From Ruminococcaceae bacterium UBA2857 (GTDB taxonomy: Bacteria; Bacillota; Clostridia; Oscillospirales; Acutalibacteraceae): DNA of 33,262 nt. The stretch covers positions 5,882 through 39,143 of the forward strand of contig DEFH01000054.1 of the NCBI GenBank assembly GCA_002350705.1, read 5' to 3'. The notes under the pieces are model-generated. The model made no database searches. It saw only the letters and a program-made list of their open reading frames with translations, and had not been told where the DNA came from. Each line of letters opens with the position of its first letter. The stretch's first letter is position 1. Shown here piece by piece: positions 7,612 through 16,975 of this stretch. The translations under genes and the position numbers were made by a program.

Positions 7612-9063
7612 ATGAAGAAAAAATTACTCTGTTTCTGCTTGTGCCTTGCTTTTACCGCTTTTATGACGGGCTGTGACGAAGACTTATTCCATGTACAGGA
7701 CAACAACATACAAATTTCCGTTACCGAACAAGGCTATCAGATTTACCATCAGAAAATTGCTGTCAATGAAAGACCTGAAATTACCAATATACAGATCACG
7801 GCACTTTGCAATGGCAATATCCGCAGGGAATGTCATACGGACAGTGATTATCCCGGCAATATTATGGTAAGCCGGACGGTCGGCATTATCGGTCCGCCTG
7901 TCACCATTGACTGTACCGATAAAGTCAGTGATATTACCATGACGTTATCTTACAATGAACAGGAACTGCGTGGTATCCCTGAAAAAAATATCTTTCCTAT
8001 GTATGTCGATCCTGATGAAAGTGTCTGGAAACTCATAGAGGATTTTGAATCTGACACACAAAACCATACGATTTCTTTCCCCACACAAAACCATGCTACT
8101 CATATCTTGGTGGATATCTATCAATACGGTTCGGCTATGGGAATGGAAGTTTCCGATTTTGCCTATGAAATCGACAAAACTAACTATCCATCCGACTGGG
8201 AACGTGAAAATGATACAGGCGATATTATGAAACTTGCCGATAAAAAATGGGCTGTACAAAATGCTCCCGTATTTTATGTTGAAACGCCCGAACAGCTTGC
8301 AAGCGTGGCTTACTACGTCAACGCCATCAATGAACAGCCTGTTGAAATTTATCTTGAAAGTGACCTCGATTTATCAAAATATGAATGGAAGCCTATGGGG
8401 TGGTCTACCAATTATGGAGCAAGCCTTACTTTTCACGGACAGAATCACATTGTCAACGGCTTGAACATCAACTGTCCCGGCAATCGGGACGTTGGTTTCA
8501 CAGGATATGCATGGAGTATTGTAATGGATAATGTCAGCTTTACCAACGCCAATATTACAGGACGGCAAAATGTCGGCGGTTTCAGCGGTGAATGTTACGG
8601 TACCAAACAATTCTCAAACGTATCTTTAAGCGGTACTATCTACGGTAATGATGAAGATACAGGCGGTTTTATAGGTCGCGGAAGTGATGGCATTTATACC
8701 GACTGCACGCTTGATGTGACCGTCAATGGAGTGCCATGCAGATACTTTTCCTATACAGAAAAATTCTTTATAGAAAATACAGATGAAACTGCCTTCACTC
8801 TCAGCGTCAATTCCAATAACCGTGTACAGCGTACTGAAAATGATAAATATGACCGTATCAGTTGGGTTATCCATGACGGTGATACTCATTTAATGAGCCG
8901 TGGGGCTGAAAATGAAACGGAAATCCCCGACTCCCTCTGGGAATATCTCAAAGCCGAAAGGGGCAAAACCTACACTGTTTACATGGAAGCATACAAATAC
9001 AACTCCGATGGTTCTTCCGGCTATGTCAGAGTCAGCAATATCCTACAGTATATCTATGAATAA
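7612..9063 (+). CDS. Secreted lipoprotein with GLUG-type beta repeats
   Basis: The 483-aa protein starts with a lipoprotein signal peptide: three lysines, a hydrophobic stretch and a lipobox-like MTGC with the lipidated Cys21. Residues about 30-200 are beta-rich and unrecognised. From about residue 220 there is a segment of the type seen before right-handed beta-helices (FYVETPEQLASVAYYVN, then DLDLSKYEWKPMG), followed by NVGGFSGECYG and DTGGFIGRGSDG, which resemble GLUG motifs. It should sit on the outer face of the membrane as an adhesion or matrix-binding protein; the ligand is unknown. It follows nspC by 14 bases, so it may be cotranscribed with the polyamine genes. ATG 7612 is preferred to GTG 7603 because AGAGGTG overlaps the latter. 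Confidence 0.85.
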   Translation: MKKKLLCFCLCLAFTAFMTGCDEDLFHVQDNNIQISVTEQGYQIYHQKIAVNERPEITNIQITALCNGNIRRECHTDSDYPGNIMVSRTVGIIGPPVTIDCTDKVSDITMTLSYNEQELRGIPEKNIFPMYVDPDESVWKLIEDFESDTQNHTISFPTQNHATHILVDIYQYGSAMGMEVSDFAYEIDKTNYPSDWERENDTGDIMKLADKKWAVQNAPVFYVETPEQLASVAYYVNAINEQPVEIYLESDLDLSKYEWKPMGWSTNYGASLTFHGQNHIVNGLNINCPGNRDVGFTGYAWSIVMDNVSFTNANITGRQNVGGFSGECYGTKQFSNVSLSGTIYGNDEDTGGFIGRGSDGIYTDCTLDVTVNGVPCRYFSYTEKFFIENTDETAFTLSVNSNNRVQRTENDKYDRISWVIHDGDTHLMSRGAENETEIPDSLWEYLKAERGKTYTVYMEAYKYNSDGSSGYVRVSNILQYIYE

Positions 9064-9072
9064 TCCTATGCC

Positions 9073-9093
9073 AATATCTTTCTGATATTTTTT
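9073..9093 (+). terminator. Weak AT-rich terminator after the lipoprotein gene
   Basis: AATATC (9073-9078) and GATATT (9084-9089) form a short stem followed by six T. It is AT-only apart from two pairs, so termination here is uncertain, but it lies directly between the lipoprotein gene and a new promoter. Confidence 0.4.
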
Positions 9094-9103
9094 CTGAATA
9101 GGA

Positions 9104-9132
9104 TTGAAAAATTTTTACTTCAATGTTATAAT
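9104..9132 (+). promoter_or_regulatory. Sigma-A promoter of the LRR protein gene
   Basis: TTGAAA at 9104-9109, a 17-base spacer and TATAAT at 9127-9132 with an extended -10 TG at 9124-9125. It gives the LRR gene its own transcript with a leader of about 40 bases. Confidence 0.85.
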
Positions 9133-9180
9133 GTTTTTATCAGTATTGCTGAATTTTTATTGGATATGGAGGTTGTTATC

Positions 9181-12100
9181 ATGAAAAAATCCAATCAATT
9201 CCTGCGTCGTGCCATTGCCGCTTCCATGGTACTGGCTCTGGTCGCAGGTACAGGCGTCAGCACCTCTGTCGGTCGGTTTATCGGAACAACTATTTCCGTC
9301 AGTGCTGCCGAAACCTGGGGCGACTATGAATATGAAGTTAACGACAGCGGCACCGTTACCATCACCAAATATAACGGCTCGGCCGCCAATGTCACGCTCC
9401 CGTCTAAAATTGACGGTAAAAATGTTGCCATTATCGGCGACTATGCTTTCTATGAAAACAAAAATCTGCGTACCGTTACCATACCGTCAAGTATTGTAAC
9501 CATCCGTCAAAGAGCTTTTCAGTATTGCGAAAATCTCGAAAGTGTCACTCTGTCTGAGGGCTTGGTAACACTGGAAGATGCTGTATTTGAGTTCTGTTAT
9601 GCTCTGAAAAGCATCGTCATTCCGGCAACTGTCACAGATGTGGGCATTTATCAATTTCAGCATGACAAAAATCTGGCTTCGGTTACGCTTTCACCCAATA
9701 CAAAATATATTGCCGGCTGGATGTTCCAGGATTGCCCTTCTCTTACCGAAATTACCATTCCCGATGCCGTAGAAACCATAGGTTCTGCCGCTTTCAGTTA
9801 CTGCCGCAATTTGAAAAAAGTTAATTTCGGCAAAAATACTCAGCTCAAACGCATCGACAATTCCTTTGAATACTCTGCTTTGGACAGCTTTACACTCCCT
9901 GACAGTGTGGAGGAGATTTCCGGTTGGTGCTTTAACGGCTGTCCCAATCTGAAAACTTTTGCTTTCAATGATAAAATCTCGTATGTCCCACATAATTTCC
10001 TGTGCAACTGTCCCGCACTGACAGATGTCTATTTTGGCAAAAATCTTGAAAGCATTGATGACTATGCTTTCGGCAACTGTCCGAAACTTGCTGATTTTCA
10101 CAACATTCCCGACAATTATATCTATATCAGCTACAATGCATTTCTCACTACAAAATGGTATGCCGATACGGCAAACGGTCCTGTCTATTTCGGAAAAGTC
10201 CTCTATAACTACAAAGGGGCTGTAGCTGACAACGAAAATATTATCATTCCCGAATCAACCGTTTACATCAATGAAAATACTTTCCGCAGCAATACCGGAC
10301 TCAAATCCGTTACCATTCCCGCAGGTGTGAAAGATATTAATTTCTTCAATATCTTCAACAACAGCAAAAATCTCGAAGCAATCTATATTGCAGAAGATCA
10401 TCCCGATTTTAAATCCATCGACGGTATCGTTTACACCAAAGACGGCAGAAATCTGGTATATTGTCCGAAAGGAAAAACCGGTGCTTTGGTGATTCCTGAC
10501 GGAATGGAATATATCAACAGTGATTCACTGCGTGACTGTACCGAAATCACCTCTCTTACTTTCAGCAAGTCACTCCGTGATTTTTATACAGATGATTTTA
10601 CTACCATGTCTTCTTTGACGGCTATCAATGTACCTGCCGAAAATGAATCCTATTATTCCAAAGACGGTGTACTCTACGGCAAAACGACAGATGATAGTGA
10701 CAATGAATATCCGTATATCATGTACTGCTATCCCCCTGCCAAGAGCGGTGCTTATACCGTACCCAATACAATAGAAGAACTTCATTGGTCAGCTTTTAAA
10801 AATGCTTCCAAACTCACCAAACTCACCATTCCGAAATCGGTACGCTGGTTTATGAGCTGGGAGAATCTGAACAATTCCGATTCTCTCACCGCTGTCAGTA
10901 TTGCTCAGAACAATGACGAAATCGACTATTGCACCGCAGACGGTGTTGTCTACAACAAGGATATGACATATATGTATTATGTGCCAAATGCCAAAAGCGG
11001 TGTCGTTACCATTCCTGATACCATTGAAGAAATTCATTACAATGCTTTCAGAAATTGCAAAAATATCACAAAAGTTAATATTTCGGCTTCCGTCAATTCC
11101 ATGGATGACACCACTTTTGATGACTGTACCTCTCTTCAGACTTTCACTGTCTCCAACAACAATGAGACTTTCCAATCCGTTGACGGTGCTCTAATGAGAA
11201 AAGGCGATGAAAATTATCTCATCTGCGTTCCCAAAGCCCTGACATCTTACACCTTCCCCGACAGCATCACTCATTCCTCTCTCATCAGAGAACAGGCTCT
11301 CAAAAACTGCAACGCTCTGACAACGCTCAATCTGGGTAAGGATTTTTACAATGATTACTGGTGGTCGGGCCATATCAACAATATTGTACATCAGTGCCCC
11401 AATCTTGCCGCTATCAATGTTGATAAAGACAATACCGTTCTGAAATCCATTGACGGTGTTGTTTATCAGGGTACATCACTCTTTATTGTTCCGACGGCAT
11501 ACGAGGGTGCTTTCAATATTCCTGTCTTTGTCACATCCTGCTACTACGAGTGTTTCCAGAACTGCAACAAAATTACCGAAATCAATTTCCCGGCCAGCTA
11601 TACGGATGGTCTTGATTTCTATATGTTCAATAACTGCAACGCTCTGCAAAATATCAGCTTTGTCAATCATGATGCCTATACCACAGAAAACGGTGTCGTT
11701 TACAGCAAGGACAAAACCCAACTCTATTATGTTGCCAATGCAAAAAGCGGTGAATTCGTTATCCCGTCAAACGTTGAAAGCATTTATGACTATGCTTTTG
11801 TCAACTGCCACTCCCTTACCAAAATCGTTCTTCCCGACACTATGAAACGCTTTGAGTGCTATCTTGAGGGCTGTTCTTCTCTGAAAACCCTCATAATTCC
11901 AACAAGCGTGACAAGCATCAACGCACAAATGATATCAGGACTCAGCGACGATTTCACTGTTGAGGGTTATGCAGGCTCTTATGCCGAAACTTTCTGCAAT
12001 GAACAAAATATTACTTTCCACCGCCTGTCCGATACCATTACCCTTAACAAAACAACGATTTCTACCGCTGTCGGCAGAACTGCCAAACTGACAGCTACCG

Positions 12101-14751
12101 TTAAAACCGACAATACCTTTGACAAAACCGTTACTTTTGAAAGCGAAAATCCTAAAGTGGCAAAGGTCTCTTCTAACGGCACGGTTACTGCTGTATCAGC
12201 CGGCACAGTGAAAATCACTGCCAAAACCACCAACGGCAAAACCGCTTCCTGTCTTGTCACCGTCAATCTCCCTTTGGAAAATACTTCCACTGTCTCCAAT
12301 GATCATATTCTTGTCAATGATACGGCTGCCGTCAAAGCTCAGGCTCAGTACGGCACAGGCAGTTATCAGTACGCTGTTGATTACAAGCTGTCCGATGCAG
12401 CCAACTGGACTTCTCTCCTTAAAAAAGGCTCTGCCGCTGCTGCCAACTTTACCCCTGCCGCCGCAGGCACCTATGACGTGAAAGTAACTGCCTATGACAA
12501 AGACGGCTTTACGGCTGAAAAAGTATTTACCGTAACAGTCAACGACCATATCGCCAATACTTCCACCGTTTCTGCCAACAAAACAACTCTCGGTGATGCT
12601 GTGACCATTCATGCCGGCTCTACAGGCGGTCTGGGCGGTACCACTTACAAATATGAATACAAGCTTTCAACAGACACCTCATGGAAGGTTCTTGCTGATG
12701 ATTCAGCCGCTGATTCCAAGAGCTTCAAACCATCTGCCGCCGGCACTTACAATATCCGTGTCACTGCAAAGGACAGCGGCAATAACACCGCTCAGAAATC
12801 CTTTACCGTCACAGTAACAGGTTCTCTTGCCAATACTTCCTCTGTCAGTGCCGATAAAATCCTGATCGGTGACAAAGTGACGGTCAATGTCTCTGCCACA
12901 GGCGGTATCAGCAATTATTCCTATGCTTATTATCTGAAACATTCCGATGATACCAAATGGACAACCGTTTCCGATTACAGCAGCAAAACCTCTGCCCAAA
13001 TCACTCCCGACAAAACAGGCAATTATCTCATCTGCACCAAAGTTAAGGATCAAAACGGCACGATTGCCAAAGAATATCTTTCCGTGCTTGTCAACGACAC
13101 ACTGAAAAATACTTCTGCCATTGCAGCAGACACAATTGTATTCGGTAATACTTTCACTGTCAATGCCTCTGCCGCTGACGGCATGGGCGGCTATACCTAC
13201 GCTGTCTCCTATAAAAAATCTACCGATACCAACTGGGTTGTCAAACAGGATTTCTCTTCCAACAGCACGATCACCGTGAAACCGTCCAAAGCCGCCGACT
13301 ATATCATCAATGTCAAGGTCAAGGACAAAAACGGCTCTGTCGCTGAAAAGAATTTCAATGTCAAAGTCAACAACACAATTGCAAACGTCTCTTCCGTATC
13401 ATCCGATTTTATTACCCTCGGCGAAATGACTGTCATCACAGCCAAAGCAACCGGCGGTATGGGGGAAAAATCCTACAAGTATGAATACAAGCTCTCAACA
13501 GACAACGCTTGGACAGTTCTTTCCGACTACTCCGACAATGCCGCTGCTATTTTCAAGCCTGCCGCTGCAGGTCAGTATGATATCCGTGTCACTGTCAAGG
13601 ACAGCACCGAATCCGCTTCCGAAAAAACTTTCTCCGTCAAAGTTGCCGATGTACTCACCAATACCTCTTCATTGAGTACCGATGCCATCGTTGTCGGTGA
13701 TTCCGTCACCATTACAGGCAGTGCAGCAGGCGGCAAGGGTGATTATCAATATGCTTACTTCTACAAGAAATTCACTCAGAAAAACTGGACAAAGATTGCC
13801 GATTATACTGCCAACACTACCGCAAAGGCAACTCCAAAGAGTTTCGGCAATTATCAAATCTGTGTCAAAGCAAAGGATAAAGACGGTACGGTTTCCACAG
13901 AATATCTCAATGTCGTTGTCAATGACAAACTCAAGAATCATTCCACAATTTCGGCAGAAAGCATTGTCCTTGGCGATACCGTTACCGCTAAGGCTGCCGC
14001 TGCTGACGGTATGGGCGGCTATACCTATGCAGTTCTCTACAAGAAAACTTCCGACACCAAATGGACTACCAAACAGGACTTCAAGGCAAATGCAAGCGTT
14101 TCCGTCAAACCCGCTAATGCTGCCACTTATGATATCTGTATCAAAGTAAAGGACAGTGCAGGAACTATCGAAAAGAAATTCTTTACGCTCGATGTCAAAG
14201 CACCTCTTGCCAATCAATCCACCCTCTCTGCTGATACGGTTTCTCTCGGAAACAGCATTACTGTCAACGCAAAAGCAACAGGCGGTTCCGGTGATTATAC
14301 CTATGCTGTCCTCTACAAGAAAACCTCCGACACCAAATGGACTACCAAACAGAGCTTCCATGCGAATGCAAGCGTTTCCATCAAGCCTGCCAATGCCGCT
14401 ACTTATGATGTCTGCGTCAAAGTGCAGGACCGTAACGGCACTATCGTGAAAAAGTTCTTTACACTCACCTGTCAGTCATCACTGCAAAATACTTCTTCCC
14501 TCTCTGCCGAGACTTTGCAATTAGGTGATACTCTCACCATGACAGGCTCCGCAGCCGGCGGAACGGCTCCTTACAGCTATGCTTTCTACTACAAAAAAGC
14601 AAGCGATTCCACATGGGTGGAAAAACAAAACTTCGACTCCAACAATACCGTATCTATCAAGCCTAACAAGGCTGTGGAATATGATGTCTGCATCAAAGTC
14701 AAAGATGCCGCCACCATTGAAAAAAAATATTTTAAAGTAACCGTTCAATAA
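9181..14751 (+). CDS. Giant secreted BspA-type LRR protein with Big_2 and nine Ig-like repeats
   Basis: The 1856-aa product begins with a signal peptide ending near residue 42 (TISVSA before AETW). Residues about 55-945 are BspA-type (LRR_5) leucine-rich repeats with recurrent SVTIP/AFxxCxxL units. They are interrupted by six modules with the pattern DGVVYxKD...VPNAKSGxVxIP, whose DG falls at residues 414, 495, 587, 668, 758 and 837. Residues 951-1030 form a bacterial Ig-like Big_2 domain (NGTVTAVSAGTVKITAKT). From residue 1031 to the end there are nine 92-aa Ig-like repeats. No LPXTG, SLH or dockerin is visible, so the anchor is unknown. ATG 9181 follows GGAGG by 8 bases. BspA relatives bind host proteins or bacterial partners; adhesion is inferred here. 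Confidence 0.93.
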   Translation: MKKSNQFLRRAIAASMVLALVAGTGVSTSVGRFIGTTISVSAAETWGDYEYEVNDSGTVTITKYNGSAANVTLPSKIDGKNVAIIGDYAFYENKNLRTVTIPSSIVTIRQRAFQYCENLESVTLSEGLVTLEDAVFEFCYALKSIVIPATVTDVGIYQFQHDKNLASVTLSPNTKYIAGWMFQDCPSLTEITIPDAVETIGSAAFSYCRNLKKVNFGKNTQLKRIDNSFEYSALDSFTLPDSVEEISGWCFNGCPNLKTFAFNDKISYVPHNFLCNCPALTDVYFGKNLESIDDYAFGNCPKLADFHNIPDNYIYISYNAFLTTKWYADTANGPVYFGKVLYNYKGAVADNENIIIPESTVYINENTFRSNTGLKSVTIPAGVKDINFFNIFNNSKNLEAIYIAEDHPDFKSIDGIVYTKDGRNLVYCPKGKTGALVIPDGMEYINSDSLRDCTEITSLTFSKSLRDFYTDDFTTMSSLTAINVPAENESYYSKDGVLYGKTTDDSDNEYPYIMYCYPPAKSGAYTVPNTIEELHWSAFKNASKLTKLTIPKSVRWFMSWENLNNSDSLTAVSIAQNNDEIDYCTADGVVYNKDMTYMYYVPNAKSGVVTIPDTIEEIHYNAFRNCKNITKVNISASVNSMDDTTFDDCTSLQTFTVSNNNETFQSVDGALMRKGDENYLICVPKALTSYTFPDSITHSSLIREQALKNCNALTTLNLGKDFYNDYWWSGHINNIVHQCPNLAAINVDKDNTVLKSIDGVVYQGTSLFIVPTAYEGAFNIPVFVTSCYYECFQNCNKITEINFPASYTDGLDFYMFNNCNALQNISFVNHDAYTTENGVVYSKDKTQLYYVANAKSGEFVIPSNVESIYDYAFVNCHSLTKIVLPDTMKRFECYLEGCSSLKTLIIPTSVTSINAQMISGLSDDFTVEGYAGSYAETFCNEQNITFHRLSDTITLNKTTISTAVGRTAKLTATVKTDNTFDKTVTFESENPKVAKVSSNGTVTAVSAGTVKITAKTTNGKTASCLVTVNLPLENTSTVSNDHILVNDTAAVKAQAQYGTGSYQYAVDYKLSDAANWTSLLKKGSAAAANFTPAAAGTYDVKVTAYDKDGFTAEKVFTVTVNDHIANTSTVSANKTTLGDAVTIHAGSTGGLGGTTYKYEYKLSTDTSWKVLADDSAADSKSFKPSAAGTYNIRVTAKDSGNNTAQKSFTVTVTGSLANTSSVSADKILIGDKVTVNVSATGGISNYSYAYYLKHSDDTKWTTVSDYSSKTSAQITPDKTGNYLICTKVKDQNGTIAKEYLSVLVNDTLKNTSAIAADTIVFGNTFTVNASAADGMGGYTYAVSYKKSTDTNWVVKQDFSSNSTITVKPSKAADYIINVKVKDKNGSVAEKNFNVKVNNTIANVSSVSSDFITLGEMTVITAKATGGMGEKSYKYEYKLSTDNAWTVLSDYSDNAAAIFKPAAAGQYDIRVTVKDSTESASEKTFSVKVADVLTNTSSLSTDAIVVGDSVTITGSAAGGKGDYQYAYFYKKFTQKNWTKIADYTANTTAKATPKSFGNYQICVKAKDKDGTVSTEYLNVVVNDKLKNHSTISAESIVLGDTVTAKAAAADGMGGYTYAVLYKKTSDTKWTTKQDFKANASVSVKPANAATYDICIKVKDSAGTIEKKFFTLDVKAPLANQSTLSADTVSLGNSITVNAKATGGSGDYTYAVLYKKTSDTKWTTKQSFHANASVSIKPANAATYDVCVKVQDRNGTIVKKFFTLTCQSSLQNTSSLSAETLQLGDTLTMTGSAAGGTAPYSYAFYYKKASDSTWVEKQNFDSNNTVSIKPNKAVEYDVCIKVKDAATIEKKYFKVTVQ
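12271..14748 (+). repeat. Nine in-frame 276-bp repeats encoding Ig-like domains
   Basis: Repeat starts are at 12271, 12547, 12823, 13099, 13375, 13651, 13927, 14203 and 14479, each exactly 276 bp (92 codons) apart; the last is 270 bp. The shared protein pattern is LxNTSxxSxDxIxxGDxVT, then GGxGxYxYAxxYKxS, then YDIxVKVKDxxGT. Repeats 2, 3 and 4 resemble 5, 6 and 7 in order, so a three-repeat block appears to have been duplicated. Repeats 7 and 8 are nearly identical in their central portion even at DNA level. Confidence 0.93.
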
Positions 14752-14763
14752 TCCCCGAAAAAT

Positions 14764-14803
14764 ATGTCCGGACAACTCACAAAGTTGTCCGGACATTTGT
14801 TTT
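14764..14803. terminator. Bidirectional terminator between convergent genes
   Basis: A perfect 14-bp stem, ATGTCCGGACAACT (14764-14777) with its complement at 14783-14796, has a 5-base loop. T-rich sequence follows on the plus strand (14797-14803) and A-rich sequence precedes it, so it can end both the LRR gene and the minus-strand GCS2 gene. Confidence 0.9.
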
Positions 14804-14804
14804 A

Positions 14805-16193
14805 TCAGCAGCAAATACTGTATTCCCTGATGACTTCATTGATATTCTTTCCGCTTTTCAGACGCTCCAGCATGGTCTTTGCCGGATTGGTTCTTTTTTC
14901 GATACGTTCATACAGCGGCAAAAGATATTTTTCTTCTCCCAGGTTTCTCTCTTTCAGACCGTCTCTGCAAAGGTCAAGCACACGTGCCGCCAAAGCATAT
15001 AATCCGTCCCGATCGATATAAGACGGCAACTTCCGACAGACAAGCTGTCTGCGAAGTTCCGGTGCATTATAGCCGTTATGATACAGTGATGTATCCTGTG
15101 CCAGCAGTTCCTGCAATTTCTCTGTCTGACGGAGCAAACCAACATGAAAGGCGGCTACTGTCATCACATCCCCTATCGGCTGACAACAACCGCTGCGGAA
15201 TTCTATGGTACCTCTGTAGGTCAGGTCTTCAAATTTAAACGTGCGGAGATACGCAATATCTTCCGGCTGCGGCTTGAACTTCAAGGAGTATATTTCACCG
15301 TTTTCCAAATATTCTCCCGTCAGGCTGTCCAGCGTGAAATATTCCAAAATATTAACCGGACTGAAATTGAGATACTTTCCCTCTCTCTCTACACAGTATA
15401 TGGCGGCTGTTGAAATATAATTCAGAATATCCGCTACTGTCTGTATCTCACAATCATACATTCCCACGTTATGCGGATTGATGCCGTGTGTACTGTTCTC
15501 CCAGAGCATATCCCGACTGCATAACAAATCTTCATTTTCTCCCAGCAATACGGAATTGCTGAAAAGCAGGGCTTTTATCGGCTCCAACTGATTGAAGGTA
15601 TTGATCACTGACGGCAGTGTTTCCTTTGTCACGTCCAGCTGTACCTGCGACGCACTCGAAAACATTCCGAACTGCGGATAACGGTGAAAATACATCGGCA
15701 GACAAGCATATTTTGAAAATGACGACAGATGATGAAACAGCATTTTATAACGTCCGTTTTCTATCGGAATATTATTGTTCACTTTCCGATTCGGATTGAT
15801 GCCCATGCCTGTCAGCGTATAATGATACGGTGCAAAAAATTCCTGCACAAAATGATAGTATATCCCGAAACGCTCATGAATGGTATGCAGATTTTTTTCC
15901 CTTCCAAACGAAAACTCCATATTATTATACGAACAGTCATAAGAAAAAATATCTCCGTTTGCTTTGTTCAGTGCCGCATAAATATGTCCCTGCTCATCAA
16001 TGCCTGTCGGTGTAAAATCAAACTCTTTCAGAAATGCTCCTGTCAGCTTGTGAATCACTGTGAAATCGACTTCCCTGTGTTCCAGATTGACAATCGGCAT
16101 TTCAATCTCTACTCCGATATAGTTTTCTTTTTTGTTTTCGGTCGGTCTGATATAACGGTTATACAGACAACCTATTACTTCTTCTTTTGTCAT
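14805..16193 (-). CDS. GCS2-family glutamate-cysteine ligase-like protein
   Basis: The 462-aa protein belongs to the GCS2 (plant/EgtA-like) carboxylate-amine ligases, which make gamma-glutamyl amides from ATP, glutamate and an amine such as cysteine. Visible features are NYIGVEIEMPIV, YDCSYNNMEFSFGRE, GMGINPNRKV, SASQVQLDV and YRGTIEFRSGCCQP, the last matching the EVR-type active-site strand of this family. It ends with Cys-Cys. It is the third gene of the operon, 8 bases after the amidotransferase, and has a GGTGAT ribosome site. A true GshF-type ligase is already encoded by the first gene, so this enzyme probably uses a different acceptor; which one is not visible. Confidence 0.85.
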   Translation of the reverse strand: MTKEEVIGCLYNRYIRPTENKKENYIGVEIEMPIVNLEHREVDFTVIHKLTGAFLKEFDFTPTGIDEQGHIYAALNKANGDIFSYDCSYNNMEFSFGREKNLHTIHERFGIYYHFVQEFFAPYHYTLTGMGINPNRKVNNNIPIENGRYKMLFHHLSSFSKYACLPMYFHRYPQFGMFSSASQVQLDVTKETLPSVINTFNQLEPIKALLFSNSVLLGENEDLLCSRDMLWENSTHGINPHNVGMYDCEIQTVADILNYISTAAIYCVEREGKYLNFSPVNILEYFTLDSLTGEYLENGEIYSLKFKPQPEDIAYLRTFKFEDLTYRGTIEFRSGCCQPIGDVMTVAAFHVGLLRQTEKLQELLAQDTSLYHNGYNAPELRRQLVCRKLPSYIDRDGLYALAARVLDLCRDGLKERNLGEEKYLLPLYERIEKRTNPAKTMLERLKSGKNINEVIREYSICC

Positions 16194-16201
16194 ACTATCA
16201 C

Positions 16202-16975
16202 CTACAAATTCGCAAAAATCTGGTAAAGCAGTTTGATGGATTCTTCGCTTTCAATATATTCATGTTCATGGTTCGTTCCCGTTTTCATCAGCTTGCCCTT
16301 GTAAAATGCCGTCAGTCTCGTAAACGGCATGGGCTGCCACACTTCTTCACTCAGCGGTACTGTCGCTATCAGCGTGGTGTTCTCTTTATGCAGATAAAAC
16401 AGCGTCCCTTTGCAATTCGTATGGGCATACAGATATTTTCCGTCTGAAAACAGCAGGTTCAGCTTGTTTCCCTGCGACATCTCACACACAATCTCATCAA
16501 ACAATGCAAACCGCTCTTCAAACAACAGTCTGCCGCCTTTTTTTTGCTGTGCCTCGTTCAGTCTGTCCATCAAATAAAGAAATATCCGCTCACTGTCCGT
16601 ATCGCCTTTTTGTCTCTGTACATACTGATTCAATGGCGGATAATCAAATATTGTTCCGTTATGGATCAGTGTCCAGCGTCTGCCTGTACTGTCTTTTCCC
16701 GTGAACGGATGACAATTTTTGTATTCCACATTGCCTATCGTTGCATAACGGATATGTGCCAGCAGAATTTTTGCTTCAACAGTCTGCGAAAGCCTCTCTT
16801 TCAAATAATTGCTCTTGGATGCCTGTATGCTTTCCTTTTCAGTCAGAGCTCCGCTGCGGGATATGCACGCCAATCCCCAGCCATGCGGATGATGCTCACT
16901 GTGACGGTAAAATGTATACAGATACTCGTTCGCTTTAAAATCACTTTGCGATGAAATTCCCAATATCTCACACAC
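16202..16975 (-). CDS. Class II glutamine amidotransferase-like hydrolase (EgtC-like)
   Basis: A 257-aa N-terminal-nucleophile amidotransferase. The best start is GTG at 16975, reading Met-Cys-Glu-Ile-Leu-Gly, which exposes the catalytic Cys2 after Met removal; AAAGGAG at 16984-16990 is 8 bases upstream. A longer frame reaching 17011 would bury the cysteine. Family motifs are HPHGWGLACIS, LLAHIRYATIGNVEYKNCHPF and LIHNGTI. In ergothioneine synthesis EgtC of this family removes gamma-glutamate from a thiol conjugate, and a gamma-glutamyl hydrolase role fits the two ligase genes around it. EgtB and EgtD are absent. The start overlaps the end of the upstream ligase by 8 bases, implying translational coupling. 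Confidence 0.88.
   Translation of the reverse strand: MCEILGISSQSDFKANEYLYTFYRHSEHHPHGWGLACISRSGALTEKESIQASKSNYLKERLSQTVEAKILLAHIRYATIGNVEYKNCHPFTGKDSTGRRWTLIHNGTIFDYPPLNQYVQRQKGDTDSERIFLYLMDRLNEAQQKKGGRLLFEERFALFDEIVCEMSQGNKLNLLFSDGKYLYAHTNCKGTLFYLHKENTTLIATVPLSEEVWQPMPFTRLTAFYKGKLMKTGTNHEHEYIESEESIKLLYQIFANL

Noticed and set aside
13669..14361. 230-codon minus-strand frame with repeats
   Set aside because: Its repeats are just the antisense of the Ig-like repeats of the LRR protein.
12271..14748. CRISPR-like or satellite repeat
   Set aside because: The 276-bp period is in frame, coding and encodes Ig-like domains; no short identical repeats with unique spacers.
14700..14751. Sortase or S-layer anchor on the giant LRR protein
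   Set aside because: The C-terminus ends inside the ninth Ig-like repeat with no LPXTG, hydrophobic tail, SLH or dockerin sequence.
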